This document shows positions 43,161-54,600 of a stretch of 64,000 nt of DNA, piece after piece. Position numbers and translations under genes: made by a program. The stretch comes from Siphonodentalium dalli (taxonomy: Eukaryota > Mollusca > Scaphopoda > Gadilida > Siphonodentaliidae). Position 1 is the first letter of the stretch, and each line of letters begins with the position of its first letter. The stretch is from the NCBI GenBank assembly GCA_032622095.1, contig CP136065.1, forward strand, positions 240,353,530-240,417,529. Direction: 5' to 3'. Below the pieces are notes generated by a model that saw only the letters and a list, made by a program, of their open reading frames with translations, did no database searches and was not told the origin of the DNA.

Positions 43161-44345
43161 CCATCTGAAATTATAATAATTACGCCCTATTCGAGTCGTT
43201 GTTTATTGGCCAACTTTGGCGCTGCAACTAAGACATGTAGGTCAGTTTAGTGTCTGGTTAGGCTCCTCTCGTTTCTTGAGTCTTCAGGACAACCGAATGG
43301 GTTATTGATGCTCATGTTACTTCGCCCCTTCCCAGTATCATCTCCATGGTGACCGTCAGTATTTCAGCTTTCATACCACCCCGACTGATTACTGATTTAC
43401 TGAGTCCCTCGTCCTATGCCTATAGCCTATTGGCCGCTTACACTAAATGCTAAAATTGCCTCACATTAAATTACCCGAGTACTAAGGCGTATAGCCTGCA
43501 ATATTTCGTCCAATGCCTGTCTGTATATACTAAGGGAATTCGACTGTGACAGTTAATAAAAAAAATAATACATTTAATAGAATTATTCATAAGTTAGCTC
43601 TCTGGAGTTTGTTCACACATTGGCGATTTTTAAATAACTGATTATCATTGTTCTAAACGACTGTTGAACAGACTTCATATAGTGTTTGAACAAAGTCTTA
43701 TTAAATTCCCTTTGTAAATGCAGCCAATACATACTCCAAAACTTGAGAAAATTGGCCATTGCATATTCATTAATATCCATTTCTATCCATACTTCTAAAC
43801 GTACTTGTTTATTCGCTGGAATCCATATTATAGTGAAATATTTAAATTATGTATGAAGCCATTATTGATTGTATTGTCAGTCGGGGTGCCGATTAGACGG
43901 CCGTCATAGGCCACGGCACTCCTCACAATATTATACGAATTGTATTGTAATAACATATTGTTTTATTGTATTGTATTGTGAAATAAAATATGATCCTTAT
44001 GCCACAGACTTCATAGCAGACTTGATGGGGGAAACCCATACTGGAAATGACCTTCAATTGCGTTACGCTGGTAATATACATATCACATTGGTACTGGTTA
44101 GTTCCTTAGATTCTGTGAATATCCGTTAACGATCTGGTCAAAAATAAGCCCCGATATTTTAACACTAATACACTGTCACAGTGAACTCCGTTGTTACCGT
44201 GACAACTAACAGCTATTTCCTAACCAATGTTCAACTGGATCTAATGACTGTCAAGGGTATTAGATTTTTGTTTTGTTTCAGATGTATTTATTGATTGTTA
44301 CTTGGGAAAAATTGGTAGAGGACAAAGGCTTTCATTAGTAGTGTA
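43161..44345. other. Non-coding stretch, nothing recognised
   Basis: Contains a TATTG-rich simple run (43935-43980). Integrase C-terminal or LTR sequence of the neighbouring gypsy copy would be expected here. I do not see either. Confidence 0.35.
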
Positions 44346-45695
44346 ATTTCTCCCCCCAGCATCATCATATTGGGAGATTTGCCGATCACTGCATGCGGAG
44401 AAGAGCGATAAGGTGTAATCACCTGTGGTAAGTATTCATCCCATTTATTCTTGTTCCTCGCAATATATGGTTAACATTGTCTATCTGCAGGAGAGCGCAC
44501 ATGTCAGCAAATAACGTCGATACAAAATTGGTCCCCTGGTCTGTATGAATCTGCATCGGGACGCCCCATCGGCATACACATTCATTGACAAATATTTCTA
44601 CTACTGTCTTCGCCTCCTGATTTTCTAGGGCATATGCTTCAATTCATTTTGAAAAACAGCAAACAGTAACCAGAATATATCGATTTCCCTTTTTAGTTAT
44701 TGGTAAAGGTCACAAAATGTCAATTTCTACCCTTTCTACCCTTTCCATTGTTTCCATTGTATTGTCCCATTGGTGCTCTTGTGTCTATACATTGTTTCCG
44801 TGATACACAATCAGCACATGATCTACAATATGTCTTTCGTCTTGGTGCCATATCCTAAACAGGAAGCTGTTGTCTATTTCTAAACTATTCCACTGTGCCC
44901 ATACTGACTTAACATCAGTTGATTTATTTGAAATCACTGATCAATCCGGTCTTTCTTCAGCATCTTCGTTGGCCATGAATATTTCGAAAAGGCTGTCATC
45001 TATCATTTGTTTTGTCTCAGCGTATTTAACTACCAACCTTGCAACATTATTTGTCATGTAGTTTCATCACTATGGTTAATTCTGCCACGAGTAATAGCGT
45101 CTGCATAACTCCATTTATATGTACTATTTTCGGGTTATGTTTCCAGCTGCTGTACCCATCGAGCAACTTGTCCAGTTAACATTTTCAGACTTTTCACCAA
45201 ACTCACAGCAGAGTTATCTCTCCCGGTAAGCACTCCCTTGCCATACATGTAGTCATGTTTCTCAAGCTGTGAAAATCGAGAGCAACTCTTTCTTTGTTAT
45301 GCAATATTGTATCTTGTGCTTATTCATCGTCTTAACCATGTAAGTTATAACTCGCTCATTCCCGTCTGGGATCTGCGAAAGGACAGCGCCGACACGGCTT
45401 TTGCTGGCATCGGTATCGAGTTGATGTCATAGCTTTCTTCAGGTCATTGAATGATTTTTCACATTTTGCCCTTGTCGCTTAATTTATGCAGCGGTCTTAC
45501 AATATCACCAAACCCATGTATCGCCTGTAATACGAACATAGCCAGTGAAAGCTTCTTACATGTTTAACCTTAGTAGGGGTCGGCCAATCATCGATAACTG
45601 CAGTGACTGTTTCTGTCAGTGGCAACGCCTTCCTGGCCAAGAAATTTAACTGATTTTGAGAAAAGTTTAGATCACTGCACCAAATTTGGAATTTA
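44346..45695 (-). pseudogene. Ty3/gypsy pol remnant: RT end, RNase H, integrase
   Basis: Reading down from 45695: RT thumb/connection (NFSQNQLNFL, then DWPTPTKVKHVRSFHWLCSY and a GFGDIVRPLHKLSDKGK-like block), then RNase H with its first catalytic motif intact (QLDTDASKSRVGAVLSQIPD, DTDAS at 45417-45403). KKELLSIF, GQVARWVQQLE and YADAITRG follow. Integrase comes next: CADCVSRKQC (zinc-site C-x2-C), IDIL..PLPITKKGNRYILVT, then EIFVNECVCRWGVPMQIHTD with QGTNF. The first two integrase acidic residues survive. Two in-frame TGA codons replace the expected Gly and Trp, consistent with G-to-A or G-to-T decay. The glutamate region near 44480 is deleted. RT catalytic YxDD, protease and gag are missing upstream, and no LTR was found. 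Confidence 0.82.
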
Positions 45696-46209
45696 ATTTC
45701 ATGTAAACGTCACGTATTTTCCATTAAAGTGATGTGAAACACGGTAGGGTGATCAAATCGAACCGGAGAAAAATATTGTTTAAAGTAGTTATTTTTACGC
45801 ATATTACTCCAAATTTACAGTACCCGCACGTCATTCTTATATATTAATTAAATGCAATGACTCTCGTTATGAAATGAACATCGCGAGTAAATTGCGCGCA
45901 CAAGACGACATTGAATATGCCACATTGCAGAAGACGAGAACATACCTATATGGCTTATTGGTTTACATTACATGGACCGATATTGACGATTTGACCACCA
46001 AAATGATCGTAAATAAACGCGGATTATCAAACGCTTAACAGCTTGACTATCGTTTATGGAACATAAATCCTATGGGACGATAAGTAGTTACTGAAAATTT
46101 TCAATAATCGGATCATTAGCACTCGTGACTCAGTGCAACATCGTGCGTGTGGATGGCAAGGATATTTTCTGTGGTATAATCGGATAACAAAACAGTTGCC
46201 CTTCTTCAC
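45696..46209. other. Non-coding stretch, nothing recognised
   Basis: RT palm sequence would be expected here if the gypsy copy were whole; none is visible, so the element is truncated at about 45695. Confidence 0.4.
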
Positions 46210-46318
46210 GGGAGACATTGAGATTTGTCACCCGCTCGAGAACGGAATGTCTCCCTCGGAGCTTCGCTCCTCGGGAGACATTCCGTTCTCGAGCGGGTGA
46301 CAAATTTCAATGTCTCCC
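46210..46318. repeat. Nearly perfect 109-bp hairpin
   Basis: Left arm 46210-46255 and right arm 46273-46318 are reverse complements over 46 bp with a single mismatch (GAGATTT/GAAATTT side). The 17-base loop TCGGAGCTTCGCTCCTC itself contains a GGAG-CTTCG-CTCC mini-stem. Weaker inverted similarity extends some 30-60 bp beyond both arms (ACAAAACAGTTG against CAACTGTATATTGTT). The open frames crossing it are by-products. Confidence 0.97.
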
Positions 46319-46948
46319 TCGACAACGGGCGACAACTGTATATTGTTGCAATCATTGCTCGATTATTGGTAAAGCACAGTAATTTCCCAAACATTTATCG
46401 GCCAGCGCGCAATGATAGTTTCAGCAGTATCTCAGTCGAGCTTAAAATTGGACATAATTCAGCGGCCATGTTGATAGCCATTTTGAAATGTCGACACGTG
46501 CTCTACCACATAGATTTCAAACACATTCTGGTTGCAATAAGTGATCACATCAAAGTCGAATTTTCTGGTGGGAATTTATCAGTAACCACCCTGTTTGTGA
46601 TTTATAATATTCTCAGCCGCTATGTTGGACGACATATTGAATTATGGATTTTCCCCAAAGCTGATTTTAGCAGATTCTGGATATGCCATTTTATAGACAC
46701 TGTTGCGTCTAACAATACCATACTCGCCCTTTTCCCTATTTCTTCTGGTCCTCGTCCCCAAGGACCATGTATACGCATATATTGAAAACTTGTAAAAGGT
46801 CATGATCACAGTTGATGTCAGCCAATCAGATGTCCGTAAGATTCTTGAATGTAGCTAAATTCCGCTCATCAACTACATCACTCGGTAATCTGTTCCTCTA
46901 CGTTATTACTCCGTGAAAGTGAGTTTCATTTGTAGTTTCAATGGGTCG
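46319..46948. other. Non-coding stretch with an open frame of no known type
   Basis: A 186-codon plus-strand frame (46225-46785) starts inside the hairpin. I recognise no domain in it and consider it chance. Confidence 0.35.
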
Positions 46949-47400
46949 CCCCCGGTCAAGTTATCCTGCCAATGTGCTATGACGCGATTGGGTCCTGCTG
47001 AATTGCTATGATGGTGTTAGGGGCAAACTTATTCTGTTAACAAACAGTACCGTTATATTTTTTTAATTTGACTGTTTCGCGGTAGTCCGATAATCTGAAC
47101 ATATACAAGAAAAGCCACGATGCGTATCAAATATTCAAAAACATATTTATTGCGAAATATTTTTTAATACTGGTTGTAACACCAGCGCAGGTATTATTAT
47201 ATTTTTCAAAAATATATATGTTTTTGAATGTTTCATACGCACAGTGGTTTTTTTTTCTCAAATCAAATTAGCCAAACACCGCGCAAATGACAACACTATA
47301 AAAAATAACGGTACTTTTTTGTAACGGCATCAGTTTGCCATACCCGCATCAGCAGGACCGCCAGCATCATAGCATATTGGAAGCACTACTTGACCAGGGG
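46949..47400. mobile_element. 452-bp foldback element
   Basis: CCCCCGGTCAAG (46949) is mirrored by CTTGACCAGGGG (47389-47400). Going inward, CTATGA, GGTCCTGCTGA, GGCAAACT, AGTACCGTTAT, CGCGGT, GCCACGATGCGTAT and ATTCAAAAACATAT all reappear inverted. Arms are ~215 bp, about 70-75% identical. Non-coding. No certain target duplication. Confidence 0.75.
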
Positions 47401-47618
47401 TGTGTGTAGCCACTCGTAGGTTTGTATGTTGCTGTTGTGAACAGTGAATTTGTATCAATATTGTAACAGACACCTTTCTCATAATGAACGACGACAGATA
47501 AATATTACGAATAGCTATTTATAGTCATATTTTTTGTCGGACGGTCCAAAAACCTTTTCGCAGAATTGACGACTACGAGTCCGTTTGTGAGACAATCGTG
47601 GTGATAATCAAGCCTTGA

Positions 47619-47759
47619 AATAGGGTGTCTGTCATTTGCAGAATGAGGTCCCCAGAGGGTGAATTTAGTTATGCTACCCCGCATAGCGGGCTAGCATCAC
47701 CAAATTCACCCTCTGGGGACCTCATTCTGCAAATGACAGACACCCTATTTCAAGGCTTG
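47619..47759. repeat. Perfect 58-bp inverted repeat forming a 141-bp hairpin
   Basis: 47619-47676 and 47702-47759 are exact reverse complements over 58 bp (arms start CAAGCCTTGAAATAGGGTGT). The 25-base centre ACCCCGCATAGCGGGCT region continues the dyad with three mismatches, so almost the whole 141 bp folds into one stem. No flanking target duplication is obvious. It is 220 bp from the 452-bp foldback element. Confidence 0.97.
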
Positions 47760-48089
47760 GTGATTACCGTTCTGCGTGCCGTGATTAATATTTTTTACTT
47801 AATTATGTTGTTATCAGGTCATAGCTTAGCGCAAGATTCTCGTTATTCACGACGACGAATGATTTGATTGCCACAAATAGATACAAATCAATGCCACATG
47901 GCGATCCAATTTAAGGACATAATCTCATAGTCATCTGACACATTGAGGAGCTGGGAAACGATCTCGAAATTATTACTTATGATATAGTTTTTTGTTGTTG
48001 TTTTGTTGAAAATAAAAAACGTAATCCTAACAACGGATAAGAAAAATCAACAACGAATAGCAATAAAACAGATTCCAGTGACGTAGTAC
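47760..48089. other. Non-coding stretch, nothing recognised
   Basis: No supported feature. Confidence 0.35.
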
Positions 48090-48373
48090 CCTATTCGTAA
48101 TTTCGCGCTCCGCGTGTATAATGTTTCGCTCATTCTTGGTATATATGGGCCATTTATTTATAGAAATGGGATTTTTTGGAACGGATTAAAAAAGTCGAAC
48201 TCCGACCCAGAGGCCGAGTCCGGTAAAAGGTGTTGTTGGGGATTCTGGTGAGATGCATGAGAAACCTTCAGTGATAAGCTGTATATAGTTGTAATAATTT
48301 GAAGGATTAGTTGTTTTAATGGAATTATGAGTTGGTCATTCGTGAAAACAATATATTGAATCTTCTGGTATAA
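48090..48373 (+). repeat. Dispersed repeat, copy B (partner at 26022-26274)
   Basis: Begins with a CGCGCTCCGCG palindrome and GTGTATAATGTTTCGCTC and ends GAGTTGGTCATTCGTGAAAA plus CAATATATTG. It is in the opposite orientation to the copy at 26 kb and has a ~30-bp different middle (48245-48300). Confidence 0.8.
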
Positions 48374-48556
48374 TATACGAACATTCAATTTGGGACTTAG
48401 AACGGCTCACGTTCGTTCTGAGCGCTACAATCGGGATAACTCTATCTAAAATAGTAACTAAAAATGTCTCACTTGATTATCGAATGTTACAAGAAAATAG
48501 CAATATATATTCAATATTAATTGATAGAAGCGTTTCTGGACAGGGGTCTTTGGTTT

Positions 48557-48594
48557 TTTATTTATTTATTTATTTATTTAATTTATTATTTATT
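48557..48594 (+). repeat. (TTTA)n microsatellite
   Basis: Six uninterrupted TTTA units and several imperfect ones, about 50 bp before the satellite array begins. Confidence 0.9.
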
Positions 48595-48646
48595 CTGCTA
48601 TACCCCGGAATATATATAAAATGTGTTATAGGAAGAGATAGATCAT

Positions 48647-51600
48647 CTGTAAGAGAAGCAGGGTTCAGAATGATAAGGCGATCATGGTATGACTATCGAC
48701 TGTAAGAGAAGCAGGGTTCAGAATGATAAGGCGATCACGGTATGACTATCCACTGTAAGACAAGCAGGGTTCAGAATGATAAGGCGATCACGGAATGACT
48801 ATCGACTGTAAGAGAAGCAGGGTTCAGAATGATAAGGCGATCATGGTATGACTATCGACTGTAAGAGAAGCAGGTATCAGAATGATAAGGCGATCACGGA
48901 ATGACTATCGACTGTAAGAGAAGCAGGGTTCAGAATGATAAGGCGATCACGGTATGACTATCGACTGTAAGAGAAGCAGGTATCAGAATGATAAGGCGAT
49001 CATGGTATGACTATCGACTGTAAGAGAAGCAGGGATCAGAATGATGAGGCGATCACGGTATTACTATCGACTGTAAGAGAATCAGGGATCAGAATGATAA
49101 GGCGATCACGGTATGACTATCGACTGTAAGAGAAACAGATTTCAGAATGATAAGGCGATCACGGTATGACTATCGACTGTAAGAGAAGCAGGTATCAGAA
49201 TGATAAGGCGATCACGGAATGACTATCGACTGTAAGAGAAGCAGATTTCAGAATGATAAGGCGATCACGGTATGACTATCGACTGTAAGAGAAGCAGGGT
49301 TCAGAATGATGAGGCGATCATGGTATGACTATCGAATGTAAGAGAAGCAGGTATCAGAATGATGAGGCGATCATGGTATGACTATCGACTGTAAGAGAAG
49401 CAGGGTTCAGAATGATAAGTCGATCATGGTATGACTATCGACTGTAAGAGAAGCAGGTATCAGAATGATAAGGCGATCACGGTATGACTATCGACTGTAA
49501 GAGAAACAGGGTTCATAATGATAAGGCGATCATGGTATGAATATCGACTGTAAGAGAAGCAGGTATCATAATGATAAGGCGATCATGGTATGACTATCGA
49601 CTGTAAGAGAAGCAGGTATCAGAATGATAAGACGATCATGATATGACTATCGACTGTAAGAGAAGCAGGTATCAGAATGATAAGGCGATCATGGTATGAC
49701 TATCGACTGTAAGAGAAGCAGGTATCAGAATGATAAGACGATCATGATATGACTATCGACTGTAAGAGAAGCAGGTATCAGAATGATAAGACGATCATGG
49801 TATGATTATCGAGTGTAAGAGAAGCAGGGTTCAGAATGATAAGGCGATCATGGTATGACTATCGACTGTAAGAGAAGCAGGTATCAGAATGATAAGACGA
49901 TCATGATATGACTATCGACTGTAAGAGAAGCAGGTATCAGAATGATAAGACGATCATGATATGACTATCGACTGTAAGAGAAGCAGGTATCAGAATGATA
50001 AGGCGATCATGGTATGACTATCGACTGTAAGAGATGCAGATTTCAGAATGATAAGGCGATCACGGTATGACTATCGACTGTAAGAGAAGCAGGTATCAGA
50101 ATGATAAGACGATCATGATATGACTATCGACTGTAAGAGAAGCAGGTATCAGAATGATAAGACGATCATGATATGACTATCGACTGTAAGAGAAGCAGGT
50201 ATCAGAATGATAAGACGATCATGATATGACTATCGACTGTAAGAGAAGCAGGTATCAGAATGATAAGACGATCATGATATGACTATCGACTGTAAGAGAA
50301 GCAGGTATCAGAATGATAAGGCGATCATGGTATGACTATCGACTGTAAGAGATGCAGATTTCAGAATGATAAGGCGATCACGGTATGACTATCGACTGTA
50401 AGAGAAGCAGGGATCAGAATGATAAGGCGATCATGGTATGACTATCGACTGTAAGAGAAGCAGGTATCAGAATGATAAGACGATCATTGTATGACTATCG
50501 ACTGTAAGAGAAGCAGGGATCAGAATGATAAGGCGATCATGGTATGACTATCGACTGTAAGAGAAGCAGGTATCAGAATGATAAGGCGATCATGGTATGA
50601 CTATCGACTGTAAGAGAAGCAGGGATCAGAATGATAAGGCGATCATGGTAAGACTATCCACTGAAAGAGAAGCAGGAATCAGAATGATAAGGCGATCATG
50701 GTATGACTATCGACTGTAAGAGAAGCAGGGTTAAGAATGATAAGGCGATCACGGTATGACTATCGACTGTAAGAGAAGCAGGGATCAGAATGATAAGGCG
50801 ATCATGGTATGACTATCGACTGTAAGAGAAGCAGGGTTAAGAATGATAAGGCGATCACGGTATGACTATCGACTGTAAGAGAAGCAGGGTTCAGAATGAT
50901 AAGGCGATCACGGTATGACTATCGACTGTAAGAGAAGCAGGGTTAAGAATGATAAGGCGATCACGGTATGACTATCGACTGTAAGAGAAACAGGGTTCAG
51001 AACGATAAGGCGATCATGGTATGACTATCCACTGTAAGTGAAGCAGGGATCAGAATGATAAGGCGATCATGGTATGACTATCCACTGAAAGAGAAGCAGG
51101 AATCAGAATGATAAGGCGATCATGGTATGACTATCGACTGTAAGAGAAGCAGGGTTAAGAATGATAAGGCGATCACGGTATGACTATCGACTGTAAGAGA
51201 AGCAGGGATCAGAATGATAAGGCGATCATGGTATGACTATCGACTGTAAGAGAAGCAGGGTTAAGAATGATAAGGCGATCACGGTATGACTATCGACTGT
51301 AAGAGAAGCAGGGTTCAGAATGATAAGGCGATCACGGTATGACTATCGACTGTAAGAGAAGCAGGGTTAAGAATGATAAGGCGATCACGGTATGACTATC
51401 GACTGTAAGAGAAACAGGGTTCAGAACGATAAGGCGATCATGGTATGACTATCCACTGTAAGAGAAGCAGGGATCAGAATGATAAGGCGATCATGGTATG
51501 ACTATCCACTGAAAGAGAAGCAGGAATCAGAATGATAAGGCGATCATGGTATGACTATCGACTGTAAGAGAAGCAGGGTTAAGAATGATAAGGCGATCAC

Positions 51601-54600
51601 GGTATGACTATCGACTGTAAGAGAAGCAGGGATCAGAATGATAAGGCGATCATGGTATGACTATCCACTGAAAGAGAAGCAGGAATCAGAATGATAAGGC
51701 GATCATGGTATGACTATCGACTGTAAGAGAAGCAGGGTTAAGAATGATAAGGCGATCACGGTATGACTATCGACTGTAAGAGAAGCAGGGATCAGAATGA
51801 TAAGGCGATCATGGTATGACTATCGACTGTAAGAGAAGCAGGGTTAAGAATGATAAGGCGATCACGGTATGACTATCGACTGTAAGAGAAGCAGGGTTCA
51901 GAATGATAAGGCGATCACGGTATGACTATCGACTGTAAGAGAAGCAGGGTTAAGAATGATAAGGCGATCACGGTATGACTATCGACTGTAAGAGAAACAG
52001 GGTTCAGAACGATAAGGCGATCATGGTATGACTATCCACTGTAAGAGAAGCAGGGTTAAGAATGATAAGGCGATCACGGTATGACTATCGACTGTAAGAG
52101 AAGCAGGGTTCAGAATGATAAGGCGATCACGGTATGACTATCGACTGTAAGAGAAACAGGGTTCAGAACGATAAGGCGATCATGGTATGACTATCCACTG
52201 TAAGAGAAGCAGGGTTAAGAATGATAAGGCGATCACGGTATGACTATCGACTGTAAGAGAAGCAGGGTTCAGAATGATAAGGCGATCATTGTATGACTAT
52301 CGACTGTAAGAGAAGCAGGGTTAAGAATGATAAGGCGATCATGGTATGACTATCCACTGAAAGAGAAGCAGGGTTAAGAATGATAAGGCGATCATGGTAT
52401 GACTATCCACTGTAAGAGAAGCAGGTTAAGAATGATAAGGTGATCACGGTATGACTATCGACTGTAAGAGAAGCAGGGTTAAGAATGATAAGGTGATCAT
52501 GGTATGACTATCCACTGTAAGAGAAGCAGGGTTCAGAATGATAAGGCGATCACGGTATGACTATCGACTGTAAGAGAAGCAGGGTTAAGAATGATAAGGT
52601 GATCATGGTATGACTATCCACTGTAAGATAAGCAGGGTTCAGAGTGATAAGGCGAACATGGTATGACTATCGACTGTAAGAGAAGCAGGGATCAGAATGA
52701 TAAGGCGATCATGGTATGACTATCGACTGTAAGAGAAGCAGATTTCAGAATGATAAGGCGATCACGGTATGACTATCGACTGTAAGAGAAGCAGGGTTCA
52801 GAATGATAAGGCGATCACGGTATTACTATCGACTGTAAGAGAAGCAGGTATCAGAATGATAAGACGATCATGGTATGACTGTCGACTGTAAGAGAAGCAG
52901 GGTTCAGAATGATAAGGCGATCGTTGTATTACTATCGACTGTAAGAGAAGCAGGTATCAGAATGATAAGACGATCATGATATGACTATCGACTGTAAGAG
53001 AAGCAGGTATCAGAATGATAAGGCGATCATGGTATGACTATCGACTGTAAGAGAAGCAGGGATCAGAATGATAAGGCGATCATGGTATGACTATCCACTG
53101 AAAGAGAAGCAGGAATCAGAATGATAAGGCGATCATGGTTTGACTATCGACTGTAAGAGAAGCAGGGTTAAGAATGATAAGGCGATCACGGTATGACTAT
53201 CGACTGTAAGAGAAGCAGGGATCAGAATGATAAGGCGATCATGGTATGACTATCGACTGTAAGAGAAGCAGGGTTAAGAATGATAAGGCGATCACGGTAT
53301 GACTATCGACTGTAAGAGAAGCAGGGTTCAGAATGATAAGGCGATCACGGTATGACTATCGACTGTAAGAGAAGCAGGGTTAAGAATGATAAGGCGATCA
53401 CGGTATGACTATCGACTGTAAGAGAAACAGGGTTCAGAACGATAAGGCGATCATGGTATGACTATCCACTGTAAGAGAAGCAGGGTTAAGAATGATAAGG
53501 CGATCACGGTATGACTATCGACTGTAAGAGAAGCAGGGTTCAGAATGATAAGGCGATCACGGTATGACTATCGACTGTAAGAGAAACAGGGTTCAGAACG
53601 ATAAGGCGATCATGGTATGACTATCCACTGTAAGAGAAGCAGGGTTAAGAATGATAAGGCGATCACGGTATGACTATCGACTGTAAGAGAAGCAGGGTTC
53701 AGAATGATAAGGCGATCATTGTATGACTATCGACTGTAAGAGAAGCAGGGTTAAGAATGATAAGGCGATCATGGTATGACTATCCACTGAAAGAGAAGCA
53801 GGGTTAAGAATGATAAGGCGATCATGGTATGACTATCCACTGTAAGAGAAGCAGGGTTAAGAATGATAAGGTGATCACGGTATGACTATCGACTGTAAGA
53901 GAAGCAGGGTTAAGAATGATAAGGTGATCATGGTATGACTATCCACTGTAAGAGAAGCAGGGTTCAGAATGATAAGGCGATCACGGTATGACTATCGACT
54001 GTAAGAGAAGCAGGGTTAAGAATGATAAGGTGATCATGGTATGACTATCCACTGTAAGATAAGCAGGGTTCAGAATGATAAGGCGAACATGGTATGACTA
54101 TCGACTGTAAGAGAAGCAGGGATCAGAATGATAAGGCGATCATGGTATGACTATCGACTGTAAGAGAAGCAGATTTCAGAATGATAAGGCGATCACGGTA
54201 TGACTATCGACTGTAAGAGAAGCAGGGTTCAGAATGATAAGGCGATCACGGTATTACTATCGACTGTAAGAGAAGCAGGTATCAGAATGATAAGACGATC
54301 ATGGTATGACTGTCGACTGTAAGAGAAGCAGGGTTCAGAATGATAAGGCGATCGTTGTATTACTATCGACTGTAAGAGAAGCAGGTATCAGAATGATAAG
54401 ACGATCATGATATGACTATCGACTGTAAGAGAAGCAGGTATCAGAATGATAAGGCGATCACGGTATGACTATCGACTGTAAGAGAAGCAGGGTTCAGAAT
54501 GATAAGGCGATCGTGGTATGACTATCGACTGTAAGAGATGCAGATTTCAGAATGATAAGGCGATACGGTATGTCTATCGACTGTAAGAGAAGCAGGTATC

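Noticed and set aside
46225-46785. 186-codon plus-strand frame
   Set aside because: It begins inside a near-perfect hairpin, has no recognisable domain, and its length is plausible by chance.
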